From the NCBI GenBank assembly GCA_000701725.1, contig JNJQ01000002.1, forward strand, positions 62,001 to 126,000: a stretch of 64,000 nucleotides of DNA, given 5' to 3'. Source of the stretch: Erysipelotrichaceae bacterium NK3D112. GTDB lineage: Bacteria > Bacillota_I > Bacilli_A > Erysipelotrichales > Erysipelotrichaceae. A model generated the notes under the pieces. That model was given only the letters and a program-made list of their open reading frames with translations. It was not told the DNA's origin and did no database searches. Shown in pieces: positions 13,987 through 22,809 of the stretch (the first letter of the stretch is position 1; each line of letters opens with the position of its first letter). The translations under genes and the position numbers were made by a program.

Positions 13987-16314
13987 ATGTACGCAGGCCT
14001 TACATCACAGCAGGTAGAAGAACGGATTCAAAACGGTCAGATCAACACCAAGGAAGAGCGGATGGCGGATTCCACTCTGGAAATCATCCGTAACCATACC
14101 CTGACCTATTTTAATCTTGTCAACACAGTGCTTCTTGCGATCGTCATCATCAGCGGAAAAGTGCACAACGCGCTTTTCTATCTGACCGTCATCACCAACA
14201 CGGTCATGGGCATCTGGCAGGAAATCAAAGCCAGAAACCTTCTGAAGAAGATGTCGATCATGCATGAAGCGCTTTTCAGCGTGAAACGCGACGGGAAATG
14301 GACCGAAATCCATTCTGATGAAATCGTGATGGATGATCTGCTCAACCTGAGGGCAGGCGTTCAGATTCCGGCGGACTGCGTCATTCTGAACGGTGTTCTT
14401 GAAATCAATGAAAGCATGCTCACGGGCGAAAGCGAAATCGTGCGCAAAAGCAGCGGCCGTCCGGTATACAGCGGAACTGTGATCAATGCCGGCAGCGCCG
14501 AAGTCAAAGTGGTCCGTGTGGGCTCGCAAAGAGTCTCCTCCATCATCATGGATGAGGGCAGAAAGTTCACCCAGAGCGAATCCAAGCTGGCGGAAGAGAT
14601 GGAAAAACTCCTCAAGATCATTTCGATCGTGATCATTCCGGCAGGCATCATCATCTTCCTGACACAATGGTTAAGAACCGGCATGAGCTGGCAGGACAGC
14701 GCCATCAAGACGGTGGCGGCAGTGGTCGGCATGATTCCGGAAGGACTTGTCGTACTGACCAGCGCGGCGCTGGTGGTCAGCACCATCCGTCTTGCCCGCA
14801 AGCAGGTGCTTGTGCAGGAGCTGTTCTCCATTGAAAGACTGGCCAGAGTGGATACCCTGTGCCTGGATAAAACCGGAACCCTGACCAAGGGCTCCATGAA
14901 AGTGACCGGTGAAATCATTCTGGACGGTTTTGAGAAGTCTTTTATCGAAGACGCGATCCGTTCATTGATTGCCTCTATGGATACCGCCAACGCGACCAGT
15001 GAAGCGCTGCGCAGGGAATACGGCTCCAAGTCTGTGTTTATTACAACCCGTTATCTTACTTTCTCATCAGAGAGAAAATTCTCGGGTGCCGAAACGGAAG
15101 AGCAAGGCTCCTTTTACCTTGGCGCGCCAAATATTCTGCTCAAGGGAGAACATCCCGATCTGCTTGAACAATGCGCCTCCTATGCGAAAAACGGAACCCG
15201 TGTACTGATCTTTGCGCACAGCGATGATCCTTTGGATGAGGATCTATCAGCTTCCAGGATTGTGCCGGCTGCCATCTTCACACTTGAGGATGAGCTGCGT
15301 GAAAACACGGCTGAGATCATGGAATATTTCGCAAAGCAGGATGTCACACTCAAAGTCATCTCCGGTGATGATCCCTCCGCAGTCAGCGCCATTGCCGCAA
15401 GGGCAGGCATTCCAAACAGCGACAAATACATCAGTCTTCACGGACATGAACCGGATTACGATGCGATCGTTGATCAATATACCGTCTTCGGCAGGGTGCT
15501 TCCCATTCAGAAAAAGGAACTGGTTGAAGCGCTCAAGCGCAAGGGCCGCCATGTGGCGATGACGGGGGATGGTGTCAATGATGTGCCTTCCCTGAAAAGC
15601 GCGGATGTGTCGGTTGCCATGGCATCCGGTGCTCCCGCCGCAAGAGACAGCGCCAATTTCGTTTTGCTCGATGATGATTTTGCCAGAATGCCGATGATTG
15701 TGGATGAAGGCAGACGCGTCATCAACAACATCTCCAGAGCCGCTTCGATGTATCTGGTCAAAACAGGCTTCTCGGTGCTGCTCAGCATCTATGTCATCAT
15801 CCTGGCACATACCTATCCGTTTGTGCCGATTCAGCTGACGCTTCTGTCCGCATGCGGCGTTGGCATCCCGACCGTGATTCTTCAGCTGGAACCGAGCTTT
15901 GAAAGGGCAGAGGGCAGTTTCCTGCTCAAGGCGCTGAAAAAAGCGATTCCTTCGGCGTGCACGGTCATGCTCAGTGTGTTTGTGTGTCTGGCACTGCAGA
16001 AATACATGAATCTCAGCCCGCAGCGCTACAGCGGACTGCTCATGGTGCTGACCGGATTCATCTATATGTACACGCTTGTGCGGGTCTATCAGCCTATGAC
16101 AAAACTGCGTGCGGCAGTGATTTCTGCCATGTCATGCCTGCTGATCGGTGCGGTTTTTTTGGCAGGAAGCGTATTTGATGCTAAACTGTTATGGTCTGAT
16201 CTTCTGATTGCATTATGCGCAGTGGCCGTGATTCCTGTCGTGATCACAGGATTCTCACGTATTCTGGAGCTGGCATGGGGGTTTGTGACAAAACAGTTGC
16301 CGGAGAAGAAATGA
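13987..16314 (+). CDS. P-type cation-transport ATPase, CtpE-like
   Basis: This 775-residue membrane protein is a P-type ATPase. The actuator motif TGES is at 146-149, PEGL in the fourth membrane helix at 251-254, the phosphorylated Asp294 in DKTGTLT, and the hinge TGDGVNDVPSLK lies near residue 526. PEGL and the absence of N-terminal heavy-metal domains point to the P2-like/CtpE group, whose mycobacterial member is linked to calcium uptake; the ion here is not determined. About ten membrane helices are predicted. The start has TAGGTGAG six bases upstream. It overlaps the HAD gene by ATGA and follows a PfkB-like pseudokinase, an unusual operon. Confidence 0.92.
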   Translation: MYAGLTSQQVEERIQNGQINTKEERMADSTLEIIRNHTLTYFNLVNTVLLAIVIISGKVHNALFYLTVITNTVMGIWQEIKARNLLKKMSIMHEALFSVKRDGKWTEIHSDEIVMDDLLNLRAGVQIPADCVILNGVLEINESMLTGESEIVRKSSGRPVYSGTVINAGSAEVKVVRVGSQRVSSIIMDEGRKFTQSESKLAEEMEKLLKIISIVIIPAGIIIFLTQWLRTGMSWQDSAIKTVAAVVGMIPEGLVVLTSAALVVSTIRLARKQVLVQELFSIERLARVDTLCLDKTGTLTKGSMKVTGEIILDGFEKSFIEDAIRSLIASMDTANATSEALRREYGSKSVFITTRYLTFSSERKFSGAETEEQGSFYLGAPNILLKGEHPDLLEQCASYAKNGTRVLIFAHSDDPLDEDLSASRIVPAAIFTLEDELRENTAEIMEYFAKQDVTLKVISGDDPSAVSAIAARAGIPNSDKYISLHGHEPDYDAIVDQYTVFGRVLPIQKKELVEALKRKGRHVAMTGDGVNDVPSLKSADVSVAMASGAPAARDSANFVLLDDDFARMPMIVDEGRRVINNISRAASMYLVKTGFSVLLSIYVIILAHTYPFVPIQLTLLSACGVGIPTVILQLEPSFERAEGSFLLKALKKAIPSACTVMLSVFVCLALQKYMNLSPQRYSGLLMVLTGFIYMYTLVRVYQPMTKLRAAVISAMSCLLIGAVFLAGSVFDAKLLWSDLLIALCAVAVIPVVITGFSRILELAWGFVTKQLPEKK

Positions 16315-16868
16315 GTATGGAACTTGAAAAAACAGCATTTGAATGGATGGCTGACCACCGCAGACTGAAAAAGATCATGAATGCCAACCGGAATAAGGAA
16401 GACAGTGTGATTTACATGTTCCTGGATTTCGACGGCGTCATCAATATTTTCCTGCTGGAAGGAACTCCGGAATATGAAAAGGCGCTGGCAAAAAAGGAAT
16501 TCGATTTTGCCAACCGTGAATGCGTGCAGCGTTTCAACCGCTTCATGGCGGATTATCCCGATGTCAAAGTTGTGGTTTCCAGCTCATGGCGCTATGCGGG
16601 ACTGCCGTATTGCCAGGATTATCTGGAAAAGGCGGGTATGGATCCGAAGATCCGTCTGGAACTGCAGACGGATTCCCATACGATGAAACCGCGTGAGCTG
16701 CATATCACGGATTTCCTGTTCGAACATCCGGATTTCAAAGGATTCATCATTTTCGATGACATGAAAATGCCTCATCTGGATGATTATCTGGTCCGCACAG
16801 ATTGTCTTGTGGGCTGGAATGACGAAAGAGATGCGTACGCAAGAAAAATTTTAGAAAAATATATCTAG
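16311..16868 (+). CDS. HAD-superfamily protein of the SAK (RNA-repair) type
   Basis: The product is 185 residues from ATG 16311 (ATG 16317 is also possible). It shows the HAD nucleophile motif FLDFDGVIN (Asp39/Asp41) and the segment VVVSSSWR, a pairing typical of the 'HAD domain in Swiss Army Knife RNA repair proteins' group, plus a late acidic FDD motif. Such domains are predicted phosphatases acting on nucleic-acid ends or small phosphates. It is translationally coupled to the P-type ATPase, a link I cannot explain. Tight coupling suggests a shared unit, but function is unknown. Confidence 0.75.
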   Translation: MSMELEKTAFEWMADHRRLKKIMNANRNKEDSVIYMFLDFDGVINIFLLEGTPEYEKALAKKEFDFANRECVQRFNRFMADYPDVKVVVSSSWRYAGLPYCQDYLEKAGMDPKIRLELQTDSHTMKPRELHITDFLFEHPDFKGFIIFDDMKMPHLDDYLVRTDCLVGWNDERDAYARKILEKYI

Positions 16869-16884
16869 CTTTTTTGAAATGTTG

Positions 16885-16893
16885 TGATATACT
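16885..16893 (+). promoter_or_regulatory. Extended -10 promoter of tRNA-Leu
   Basis: TGATATACT ends 12 bases before the tRNA start, a distance that suits a tRNA promoter with a short leader. The -35 is weak. Confidence 0.5.
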
Positions 16894-16905
16894 CATTCTT
16901 GCGAT

Positions 16906-16990
16906 GCGGATATGGCGGAATTGGTAGACGCGCTGATTTCAGGTGTCAGTGGGGAGACTCGTGCAGGTTCGACTCCTGTTATCCGCACCA
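16906..16990 (+). tRNA. tRNA-Leu (anticodon CAG)
   Basis: Class II tRNA with acceptor GCGGATA / TATCCGC, discriminator A and encoded CCA. The anticodon stem CTGAT / GTCAG carries the loop TTCAGGT, so the anticodon is CAG, reading CUG. Confidence 0.93.
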
Positions 16991-16992
16991 TG

Positions 16993-17020
16993 AAAAAAGA
17001 TGCTCAGGCATCTTTTTTTT
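16993..17020. terminator. Bidirectional terminator
   Basis: AAAAAAGATGC pairs with GCATCTTTTTT around a TCAG loop. It serves tRNA-Leu and the convergent SGNH gene. Confidence 0.85.
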
Positions 17021-17024
17021 GTAT

Positions 17025-18170
17025 TTATCCGATTATTTCGAGAATCCGCTTTGTGAGAATGTCAGATGCTTCGTCGCTCAGATGAATCTGATCCACCGCA
17101 TAGATCTCTTCACATTCCTCATATAGCCGGATGGTTTCATCCGCTTCTGAATCCTTATTTTCCTTATTCATGACGATCCGCAGTGTTTCCAGTTTGCGGA
17201 ATGCTTCCGTTTTTTTGCAAAGCTCATCAAGCAGGGCTTCATCCTGCATGGCAATGATGATCCGCTCGGGAAGGATATGCTTTTCCTCAAGCATGCGGAT
17301 ATGGGAAAGAATCATTTCCGCATCATTTTCTTCACTGATGAGCAGATCCTCATCCTCGTTAAGATTCTCCATCAGGCTTTTACAGCTGAGCAGTGCGCCG
17401 TCCCCGATCAGAAGGGTGCGGTTTTTTTCGTGGGGCATCAGATTCCACAGACGCTCCGTAATGGAATCTCTGATCAGCTTTGTATAGGCTTCACGTCCTT
17501 CCGGACGCAGATGAATGCCGTCATTGTAAAAATATTCGTCGTGCCCGTCGGAGAAAGTATCCCAGTCGATGATGGTCACATTGTCATAATCTTGCGCAAA
17601 GGAGAGGATGGTGTCCGTGTTGTCAAACTGCCAGTTATTGTTTGTGGTCAGCCAGAACACCTGCCTGTCTTTGCAGAGATCGAGCACCTGATGACATACG
17701 GACAGACTCAGCGGACCGTTTGTGCCGATGCCGATGACCACCGGATCACCCAGTGTTTTTGCGGCTGCGCGTTTGGATACAATGTCCAGCAATGGATAAT
17801 AGGAGCGGTTGACGGCCGCATCCACATAGGCATTGGGGAATGTCTCCTTGAGATTCGCCGCTGCCCCGAGCATGACCGAATCGCCGATCGCATCCACCGG
17901 CAGATTCAGCGTGTTCACGCTTTCTTCGCGGAATGCGGGATCATTCTCCTGTTCATATACAGCGCTTGCGGCAGTGATATAGCGATCATCAATCTTTGCG
18001 GCCAGCGATCTGTTCGCAGTAAGCTCCTCATCAAGAGCTTTCATGGCAGCTTCATACAGTTCCCGTTCAATCCGCTTTTTCTCAAGGTATGCATATATGC
18101 CGTAAACGGCCAGCGCCGCGATGATCACACATAACAGCGCACGGATCGGTTTTCGTTTTTTCTGATTCAT
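17025..18170 (-). CDS. Membrane-anchored SGNH protein with a second, degenerate SGNH repeat
   Basis: The 381-residue product has an N-terminal membrane helix (about 10-28), a coiled stretch, and an SGNH domain like the extracellular part of OatA-type acetyltransferases: IGDSVMLG with Ser98, VIGIGTNG (Asn151) and NDGIHL (Asp217/His220). The acyltransferase-3 membrane domain of OatA is absent. Residues about 250-381 repeat the pattern in decayed form: LLIGDGALL, where Gly replaces the catalytic Ser (258), and AVDQIHLSDEA (Asp360/His363). The first domain may be an esterase or transferase for cell-wall acetyl groups. The start has GGAG seven to ten bases upstream. Confidence 0.8.
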   Translation of the reverse strand: MNQKKRKPIRALLCVIIAALAVYGIYAYLEKKRIERELYEAAMKALDEELTANRSLAAKIDDRYITAASAVYEQENDPAFREESVNTLNLPVDAIGDSVMLGAAANLKETFPNAYVDAAVNRSYYPLLDIVSKRAAAKTLGDPVVIGIGTNGPLSLSVCHQVLDLCKDRQVFWLTTNNNWQFDNTDTILSFAQDYDNVTIIDWDTFSDGHDEYFYNDGIHLRPEGREAYTKLIRDSITERLWNLMPHEKNRTLLIGDGALLSCKSLMENLNEDEDLLISEENDAEMILSHIRMLEEKHILPERIIIAMQDEALLDELCKKTEAFRKLETLRIVMNKENKDSEADETIRLYEECEEIYAVDQIHLSDEASDILTKRILEIIG

Positions 18171-18253
18171 TTTCAGTCTCCTGCCTGTTCAGCATACCAT
18201 CTGTAAGACGCAATGCGTTATACAACTTTAAACGTGCGCACAGTCAATCGGCA

Positions 18254-18282
18254 GTGACCAATACGGTAAAATTTGGTAATAT
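18254..18282 (+). promoter_or_regulatory. Promoter of the OPRT-like gene
   Basis: GTGACC and TAATAT are 17 bp apart, about 50 bp before the start codon. Confidence 0.45.
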
Positions 18283-18331
18283 ATAAGTACAGATCAAGTC
18301 ATCTGTTCACCAACTGCAGGAGTAAATAATT

Positions 18332-18982
18332 ATGGCAATTGAAATGATGGATTATCCCAATCCGAACAATTCTCTGAAACTTCGTGTTGCGAAGGGACAT
18401 TTTGCGACCAGTCACAGCCACATCAACTATTATGTGGATCTGACTTTCACCAAACACCGTCTGTCCGAAGCCAAGGAGGCTGCCAGACAGCTGGCCGCCC
18501 AGTACAGACCGACAACCCTGATCGACTCCATTCTCTGTCTTGACGGAACGGAAGTGGTCGGCGCATGCATGGCGAGCGATCTGACCAAGAGCGGTTTCAG
18601 AAGTATCAATATTCATAATACGATCTATGTCGTTACACCTGAACACACCACCGGCAGCCAGCTGCTGTTCCGTGACAACATCAAGCCGATGATCACCGGC
18701 AAGCATGTCCTGATCCTGGCATCCTCAATCACCACCGGCTATACCGTGCAGGGCGGCATTGAGGCGGTCCAGTACTATGGCGGCGAGGTCGCGGGCGTAT
18801 GCTCCATCTTCACCATGGTGGATGAATGCTGCGGATATCCGGTTCATTCGATCTTCAACGCATCAAGGATTCTGGATGACTACATGTCCAAGCCTTCCCA
18901 TGAGTGTCCCTTATGCAAGAAGGGAATCAAGCTCGACGCCCTGGTCAACACATACGGCATTTCAAAACTCAATCACCGCTAA
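18332..18982 (+). CDS. Orotate-phosphoribosyltransferase-like protein with C-terminal Cys knuckle
   Basis: This 216-residue protein resembles a widespread Firmicute family annotated as phosphoribosyltransferase. A HSHINYYVD segment lies near residues 28-36. The PRPP-binding loop reads ILASSITTGYT (near 130-140), where the usual acidic DD pair before the TTG is Ala-Ser. A CPLCKKG motif sits near the C-terminus, perhaps half of a zinc site. No pyrimidine genes are adjacent. Because the acidic pair normally holds ribose hydroxyls, the chemistry may differ from true OPRT. The start has GCAGGAG eight bases or so upstream. It is a single-gene unit ended by a terminator. Confidence 0.72.
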   Translation: MAIEMMDYPNPNNSLKLRVAKGHFATSHSHINYYVDLTFTKHRLSEAKEAARQLAAQYRPTTLIDSILCLDGTEVVGACMASDLTKSGFRSINIHNTIYVVTPEHTTGSQLLFRDNIKPMITGKHVLILASSITTGYTVQGGIEAVQYYGGEVAGVCSIFTMVDECCGYPVHSIFNASRILDDYMSKPSHECPLCKKGIKLDALVNTYGISKLNHR

Positions 18983-18990
18983 GAAACATC

Positions 18991-19025
18991 AGCGGCTTTC
19001 CCGCAAAGGGAGAGCCGCTTTTTTC
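18991..19025 (+). terminator. Terminator of the OPRT-like gene
   Basis: Stem AGCGGCT / AGCCGCT extended by TTCCC / GGGAG-type pairs, then six T's. Confidence 0.85.
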
Positions 19026-19028
19026 ATC

Positions 19029-19088
19029 TCCTTAAGAAATTCTTAAAGGAAACACTTCTTTTTTCTTAATCAGGCACGGGCATACAAT
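19029..19088 (+). promoter_or_regulatory. Promoter and probable operator of the two-component system
   Basis: A near-perfect 22-bp dyad (19029-19050) centred on AAGAAATTCTT precedes a -10 TACAAT at 19083-19088. The heptamer TTCTTAA occurs at 19040 and again at 19063, 23 bp apart (about two helical turns), as expected for an OmpR-type dimer. Autoregulation by the downstream regulator is inferred. Confidence 0.45.
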
Positions 19089-19114
19089 GAATACGTAACG
19101 AAAGGGAACTGATT

Positions 19115-19807
19115 ATGGCTGCTTTACTGATTGTGGATGATGATCCGGATATCTGCCGTGCGCTCAGGATCTATCTCAGTGCCGAGAATTATGAAATATA
19201 TGAGGCTCATACCGGCAAAGAGGCGCTTGAAGCGCTTCATGCGAATCATATTGATCTGATCCTCATGGATATCATGATGCCCCAGATGGACGGCATTGAA
19301 GCGACCGAAAGAATCCGCACTGAATCCAATGTGCCGGTCATCATATTAAGCGCAAAGGGGGAGGAAACCGATAAAATCCACGGTCTTGATATCGGGGCGG
19401 ATGATTATATCACCAAACCGTTTTCACCCATGGAGGTCATCGCAAGAGTGCGCTCCCACCTGCGCAGATATATGAATCTCGGCGGGGCGGTTTCCAAAGA
19501 GGGGATTCTTGTCAACGGCGGCCTTGTGCTGGATGAAAATGCGAAAGAGGTGAAGGTGGACGGGGAAAGTGTTTCCCTGACTCCGATGGAATTCGGCATT
19601 CTGAATCTGTTCATGCGCAATCCGGGCAAAGTGTTTTCGAGCAATGAGATCTATGAAAAGGTCTGGAATGAGGAGCCGATCGGCAATGAGGCAACCGTCG
19701 CGGTTCATATACGCCACTTAAGGGAAAAGATTGAAATCGATCCTTCCGCGCCAAGATATATCAGAGTGATCTGGGGCCACGGCTACCGCATGGAGGTGCA
19801 GAAATGA
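19115..19807 (+). CDS. OmpR/PhoB-family response regulator
   Basis: This 230-residue regulator has a receiver domain with the acidic pocket VDDD (residues 7-10), phospho-acceptor Asp52 in ILMD, and the lysine of ITKPF near 105. A winged-helix DNA-binding domain follows (about 130-230), with the recognition region EATVAVHIRHLREK. It resembles VanR-like regulators of envelope stress. AAGGGAA precedes the ATG. Its stop overlaps the kinase start by four bases, so regulator and kinase are made together. A dyad and direct repeats upstream suggest autoregulation. The stimulus and targets are unknown. Confidence 0.93.
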   Translation: MAALLIVDDDPDICRALRIYLSAENYEIYEAHTGKEALEALHANHIDLILMDIMMPQMDGIEATERIRTESNVPVIILSAKGEETDKIHGLDIGADDYITKPFSPMEVIARVRSHLRRYMNLGGAVSKEGILVNGGLVLDENAKEVKVDGESVSLTPMEFGILNLFMRNPGKVFSSNEIYEKVWNEEPIGNEATVAVHIRHLREKIEIDPSAPRYIRVIWGHGYRMEVQK

Positions 19808-21729
19808 AAAAGTATTACGGAAAAACATGGGCAAAGATCATTGTCTGGATATGCGCTCTGGTTTCCCTGAATCTCTCCGTTCTCTTCGGCTTTGCGGTAT
19901 TTCTTGATGTGACAGAGTATGTGAGCGATGACTTCTATGAGTCCGGCAGTGTTCAGGCAGCCTTTCGCATCACCGCTTACGATACCATTTGGAGAGCGTA
20001 TCATCAGAAAGAAATCGGCACCGTTGCGCAAGGCTATCAGGGGATCACGCTGACGGATTTTTCCGCAGACGGACAGAAATCATCCGTCCTTGTGCAGACC
20101 GGAGAGACTTCAGGGAAGTATCATGTACAGCTGTATGATTACCAATATGAACCGGAATCGGGTTTCATCAATCTTGAGATTTCAGAAGACATGAGCGAAC
20201 CGCCTGTCTTTCTGCAGGAAGCGATGGAGTCAGGCAGCCGGGTTTATACCGGCAAAGCTGCCATATATGTTTCAGATCCGCCCGGCAAAGACAGTGTGTT
20301 TTATGAAAACTGGCAGTTTTATCAGAAGATTCAGCCTTACCTGAAGGCGGCATTGCCCGGCTTATGTGTCTCAGCGGTCATTCTGATCTGTGCTGTGCTG
20401 TGGCTGTTTGGCAGTGCGGGACATACCGCGGATGATGATGAAATCCATCTGATCCTGATAGACCGGATTCCGTGCGAAATCACCGCACTCTTCGCCCTGA
20501 CACTGACCGCTGTTCTGTTTCCGCTTGCGGAAGAGATGGTGATCCCGTATACAGGCAGCTATCCTTCCGGTCTCCGTGTGCTGGTTCCTGTTATCAGTGT
20601 ATGTGTGAATGCGGGATTCCTGATCCTGATGTGCGCAATGCTCTCTTTTGCCCGGCGCATCAAGGCAAAGCAACTGCTTTCCACCAGCCTGATCGCATGG
20701 GTGCTGAAAAAGACAGGCGAATTCATCCGTATCATTCCGCTGACTCCGAAAGTCTCATTGTGTGCGGCGGTTCTGTTTGCCCTCAATTTCATCGCGATTC
20801 TTGCGGCCCCGCAATCGCTGTTTCATCTCGCGGTGGTGGCGGCTGATCTGCTTGCGGCAGCCTCAATGCCTGTTTACGCATACTTTGCACAGCGGCTTGA
20901 ACAACGGACCGCAGCCATGAGCAAAGGTGACTTGAGCGCATCGATCACCGGTACGAGAGCGCCGTTTGCCCCGTCCTTTTACCGGGACATCTCTGCGGAT
21001 CTTGACAGGATTTCAGAAGGAATCGAAGCGGCGGTTGAAAAGCAGCTCAAAGCGGAACGACTCAAAACCGAACTGATCACCAACGTGTCCCATGACATCC
21101 GCACGCCTCTGACTTCCATCATCAGCTATACGGATCTGTTGAGCAGGGAGAGCGATGAAGTGAAAAAGACGGAGTATCTCGAAGCTTTGAAACGCAATTC
21201 AGAGCGGTTAAGAAAACTCAGCGAGGATCTGATCGAAGCCTCCAAGGCATCCACCGGCAACATTCATGCAAATCTGGAAAAGACCGATCTCAGGGAAATG
21301 ATCGAGCAGGCCCTTGGCGAATATGAGGAAAAGCTTGCAAAAGCAGAACTTGATCCGGTTGTGAATATCAAAGATGAGCCTCTGTATGCGATGGCGGACG
21401 GCAGGCTGTTATGGCGGGTGATGTCAAACCTTCTTTCCAACTGCGTCAAATATGCCCAGCCGCACACCCGTGTCTATATTGATGCAATGAAGCAGGATGA
21501 TCAGCATGTATCCATCGTGGTCAAAAACATCTCAAAGGATATTCTCAACATCTCTTCCGAAGAGCTGATGGAACGATTTGTCAGAGGCGATGCATCCCGC
21601 AGCAGCGAGGGCAGCGGACTCGGTCTGAACATTGCGGAAAGTCTCTGCACGATCATGAACGGAAGCTTTGAAATCAGTGTGGACGGCGATCTCTTCAAGA
21701 CATGCATCAGTCTTCCGGCAGCTGAATGA
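19804..21729 (+). CDS. Membrane sensor histidine kinase
   Basis: The 641-residue kinase has a first membrane helix at about 12-34, an extracellular domain of roughly 145 residues (36-180), then five or so further membrane segments between 185 and 360. The HisKA motif NVSHDIRTPLTS carries the phosphorylated His430. The ATPase domain shows the N-box NLLSNCVKYA and the G-box GSGLGL. Multiple helices after the sensor domain are unusual for a simple VanS-type kinase and may form a membrane-sensing module. It pairs with the regulator encoded just upstream. The ligand is unknown. Confidence 0.92.
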   Translation: MKKYYGKTWAKIIVWICALVSLNLSVLFGFAVFLDVTEYVSDDFYESGSVQAAFRITAYDTIWRAYHQKEIGTVAQGYQGITLTDFSADGQKSSVLVQTGETSGKYHVQLYDYQYEPESGFINLEISEDMSEPPVFLQEAMESGSRVYTGKAAIYVSDPPGKDSVFYENWQFYQKIQPYLKAALPGLCVSAVILICAVLWLFGSAGHTADDDEIHLILIDRIPCEITALFALTLTAVLFPLAEEMVIPYTGSYPSGLRVLVPVISVCVNAGFLILMCAMLSFARRIKAKQLLSTSLIAWVLKKTGEFIRIIPLTPKVSLCAAVLFALNFIAILAAPQSLFHLAVVAADLLAAASMPVYAYFAQRLEQRTAAMSKGDLSASITGTRAPFAPSFYRDISADLDRISEGIEAAVEKQLKAERLKTELITNVSHDIRTPLTSIISYTDLLSRESDEVKKTEYLEALKRNSERLRKLSEDLIEASKASTGNIHANLEKTDLREMIEQALGEYEEKLAKAELDPVVNIKDEPLYAMADGRLLWRVMSNLLSNCVKYAQPHTRVYIDAMKQDDQHVSIVVKNISKDILNISSEELMERFVRGDASRSSEGSGLGLNIAESLCTIMNGSFEISVDGDLFKTCISLPAAE

Positions 21730-21749
21730 TGACCCGTCAGTTCCAGGAC

Positions 21750-21779
21750 ATACGGTTCTTTGCGGGCCGTATTTTTTTC
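21750..21779 (+). terminator. Terminator of the two-component operon
   Basis: Stem ATACGG / CCGTAT and a run of seven T's. Confidence 0.75.
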
Positions 21780-21798
21780 TTCCATATCGGCAATAGTT

Positions 21799-21807
21799 TG
21801 CTATACT
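21799..21807 (+). promoter_or_regulatory. Extended -10 promoter of purC
   Basis: TTTGCTATACT supplies TGC plus TATACT 31 bp before the ATG. The -35 is weak. No PurR box or purine riboswitch was seen. Confidence 0.5.
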
Positions 21808-21837
21808 ACTTCTGTTGAAAAAACGGAGGCCAACGAA

Positions 21838-22713
21838 ATGAAGGAATATACACCTGTAAAAGAAGGTAAGGTCCGTGAAATCTATGATGACGGCGAAGCG
21901 CTCATCATGGTTGCGACCGACCGGATCAGTGCATTTGACGTCATTCTGAAAAACAAGGTTACCGACAAGGGAAAAGTCCTGACCCAGCTTTCAAAGTTCT
22001 GGTTTGATCTGACAAAGGACATCATTCCCAACCACATGATTTCCACCGATGTGAACGATATGCCTGAATTCTTCCGCAATGAGCAGTTCGCAGGCAGATC
22101 CATGCTCTGCAGAAAACTGAACATGGTACCGGTTGAATGCATCGTGCGCGGCTACATCACAGGCAGCGGATGGGCCAGCTACAAGAAGGACGGAACCGTC
22201 TGCGGAATCAGACTTCCCGAAGGACTCAATGAATGCGACAAGCTTCCCGAGCCGATCTACACACCGAGCACCAAGGCTGAAATCGGCGACCATGACGAAA
22301 ACATCTCCTTTGAACAGAGTGTGGAAGTTCTCGAAAAGGCCTTCCCGGGCAAGGGACGCGAATATGCGGAAACAATCCGCGACTGCACAATCGCTCTTTA
22401 TAAAAAGTGTGCCGATTATGCCCTGGCAAAGGGAATCATCATCGCCGACACCAAGTTCGAGTTCGGTATTGATGAAAACGGCAATGTCGTTCTCGGTGAT
22501 GAGATGCTGACACCGGATTCCAGCCGCTTCTGGCCGCTGGAAGGATATGAGCCGGGTCATTCCCAGCCTTCCTTTGACAAGCAGTATGTGCGTGACTGGC
22601 TCAAGGCAAATCCCGAAAGTGATTACAACCTTCCGGAAGATGTCATTGCTCGCACCATTGAAAAGTACAGGGAAGCATATTTCCTGATTACCGGAAAAGA
22701 ACTCGACGCGTAA
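21838..22713 (+). CDS. purC: SAICAR synthetase (PurC)
   Basis: The 291-residue enzyme joins aspartate to CAIR in purine synthesis, using ATP. Family motifs are plain: [10 protein letters not shown] near the start, [10 protein letters not shown], the signature [14 protein letters not shown], and ADTKFEFG followed by [12 protein letters not shown]. The length suits the larger bacterial type. CGGAGG lies nine bases before ATG 21838; the longer frame from 21760 runs through the promoter and is rejected. No other pur genes are nearby, so purC is separated from the main pathway cluster here. A terminator follows. Confidence 0.97.
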   Translation: MKEYTPVKEGKVREIYDDGEALIMVATDRISAFDVILKNKVTDKGKVLTQLSKFWFDLTKDIIPNHMISTDVNDMPEFFRNEQFAGRSMLCRKLNMVPVECIVRGYITGSGWASYKKDGTVCGIRLPEGLNECDKLPEPIYTPSTKAEIGDHDENISFEQSVEVLEKAFPGKGREYAETIRDCTIALYKKCADYALAKGIIIADTKFEFGIDENGNVVLGDEMLTPDSSRFWPLEGYEPGHSQPSFDKQYVRDWLKANPESDYNLPEDVIARTIEKYREAYFLITGKELDA

Positions 22714-22723
22714 GTCATCAAAG

Positions 22724-22752
22724 ACAGCAGGTGAAAATTCTGCTGTTTTTTA
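22724..22752 (+). terminator. Terminator of purC
   Basis: Stem ACAGCAG / CTGCTGT with six T's. Confidence 0.85.
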
Positions 22753-22809
22753 TTTTGTGTCTGAAGGTTTCCTTTGGCTTTGTTGAATAAAAAAGGCAGG
22801 AGGATAACC

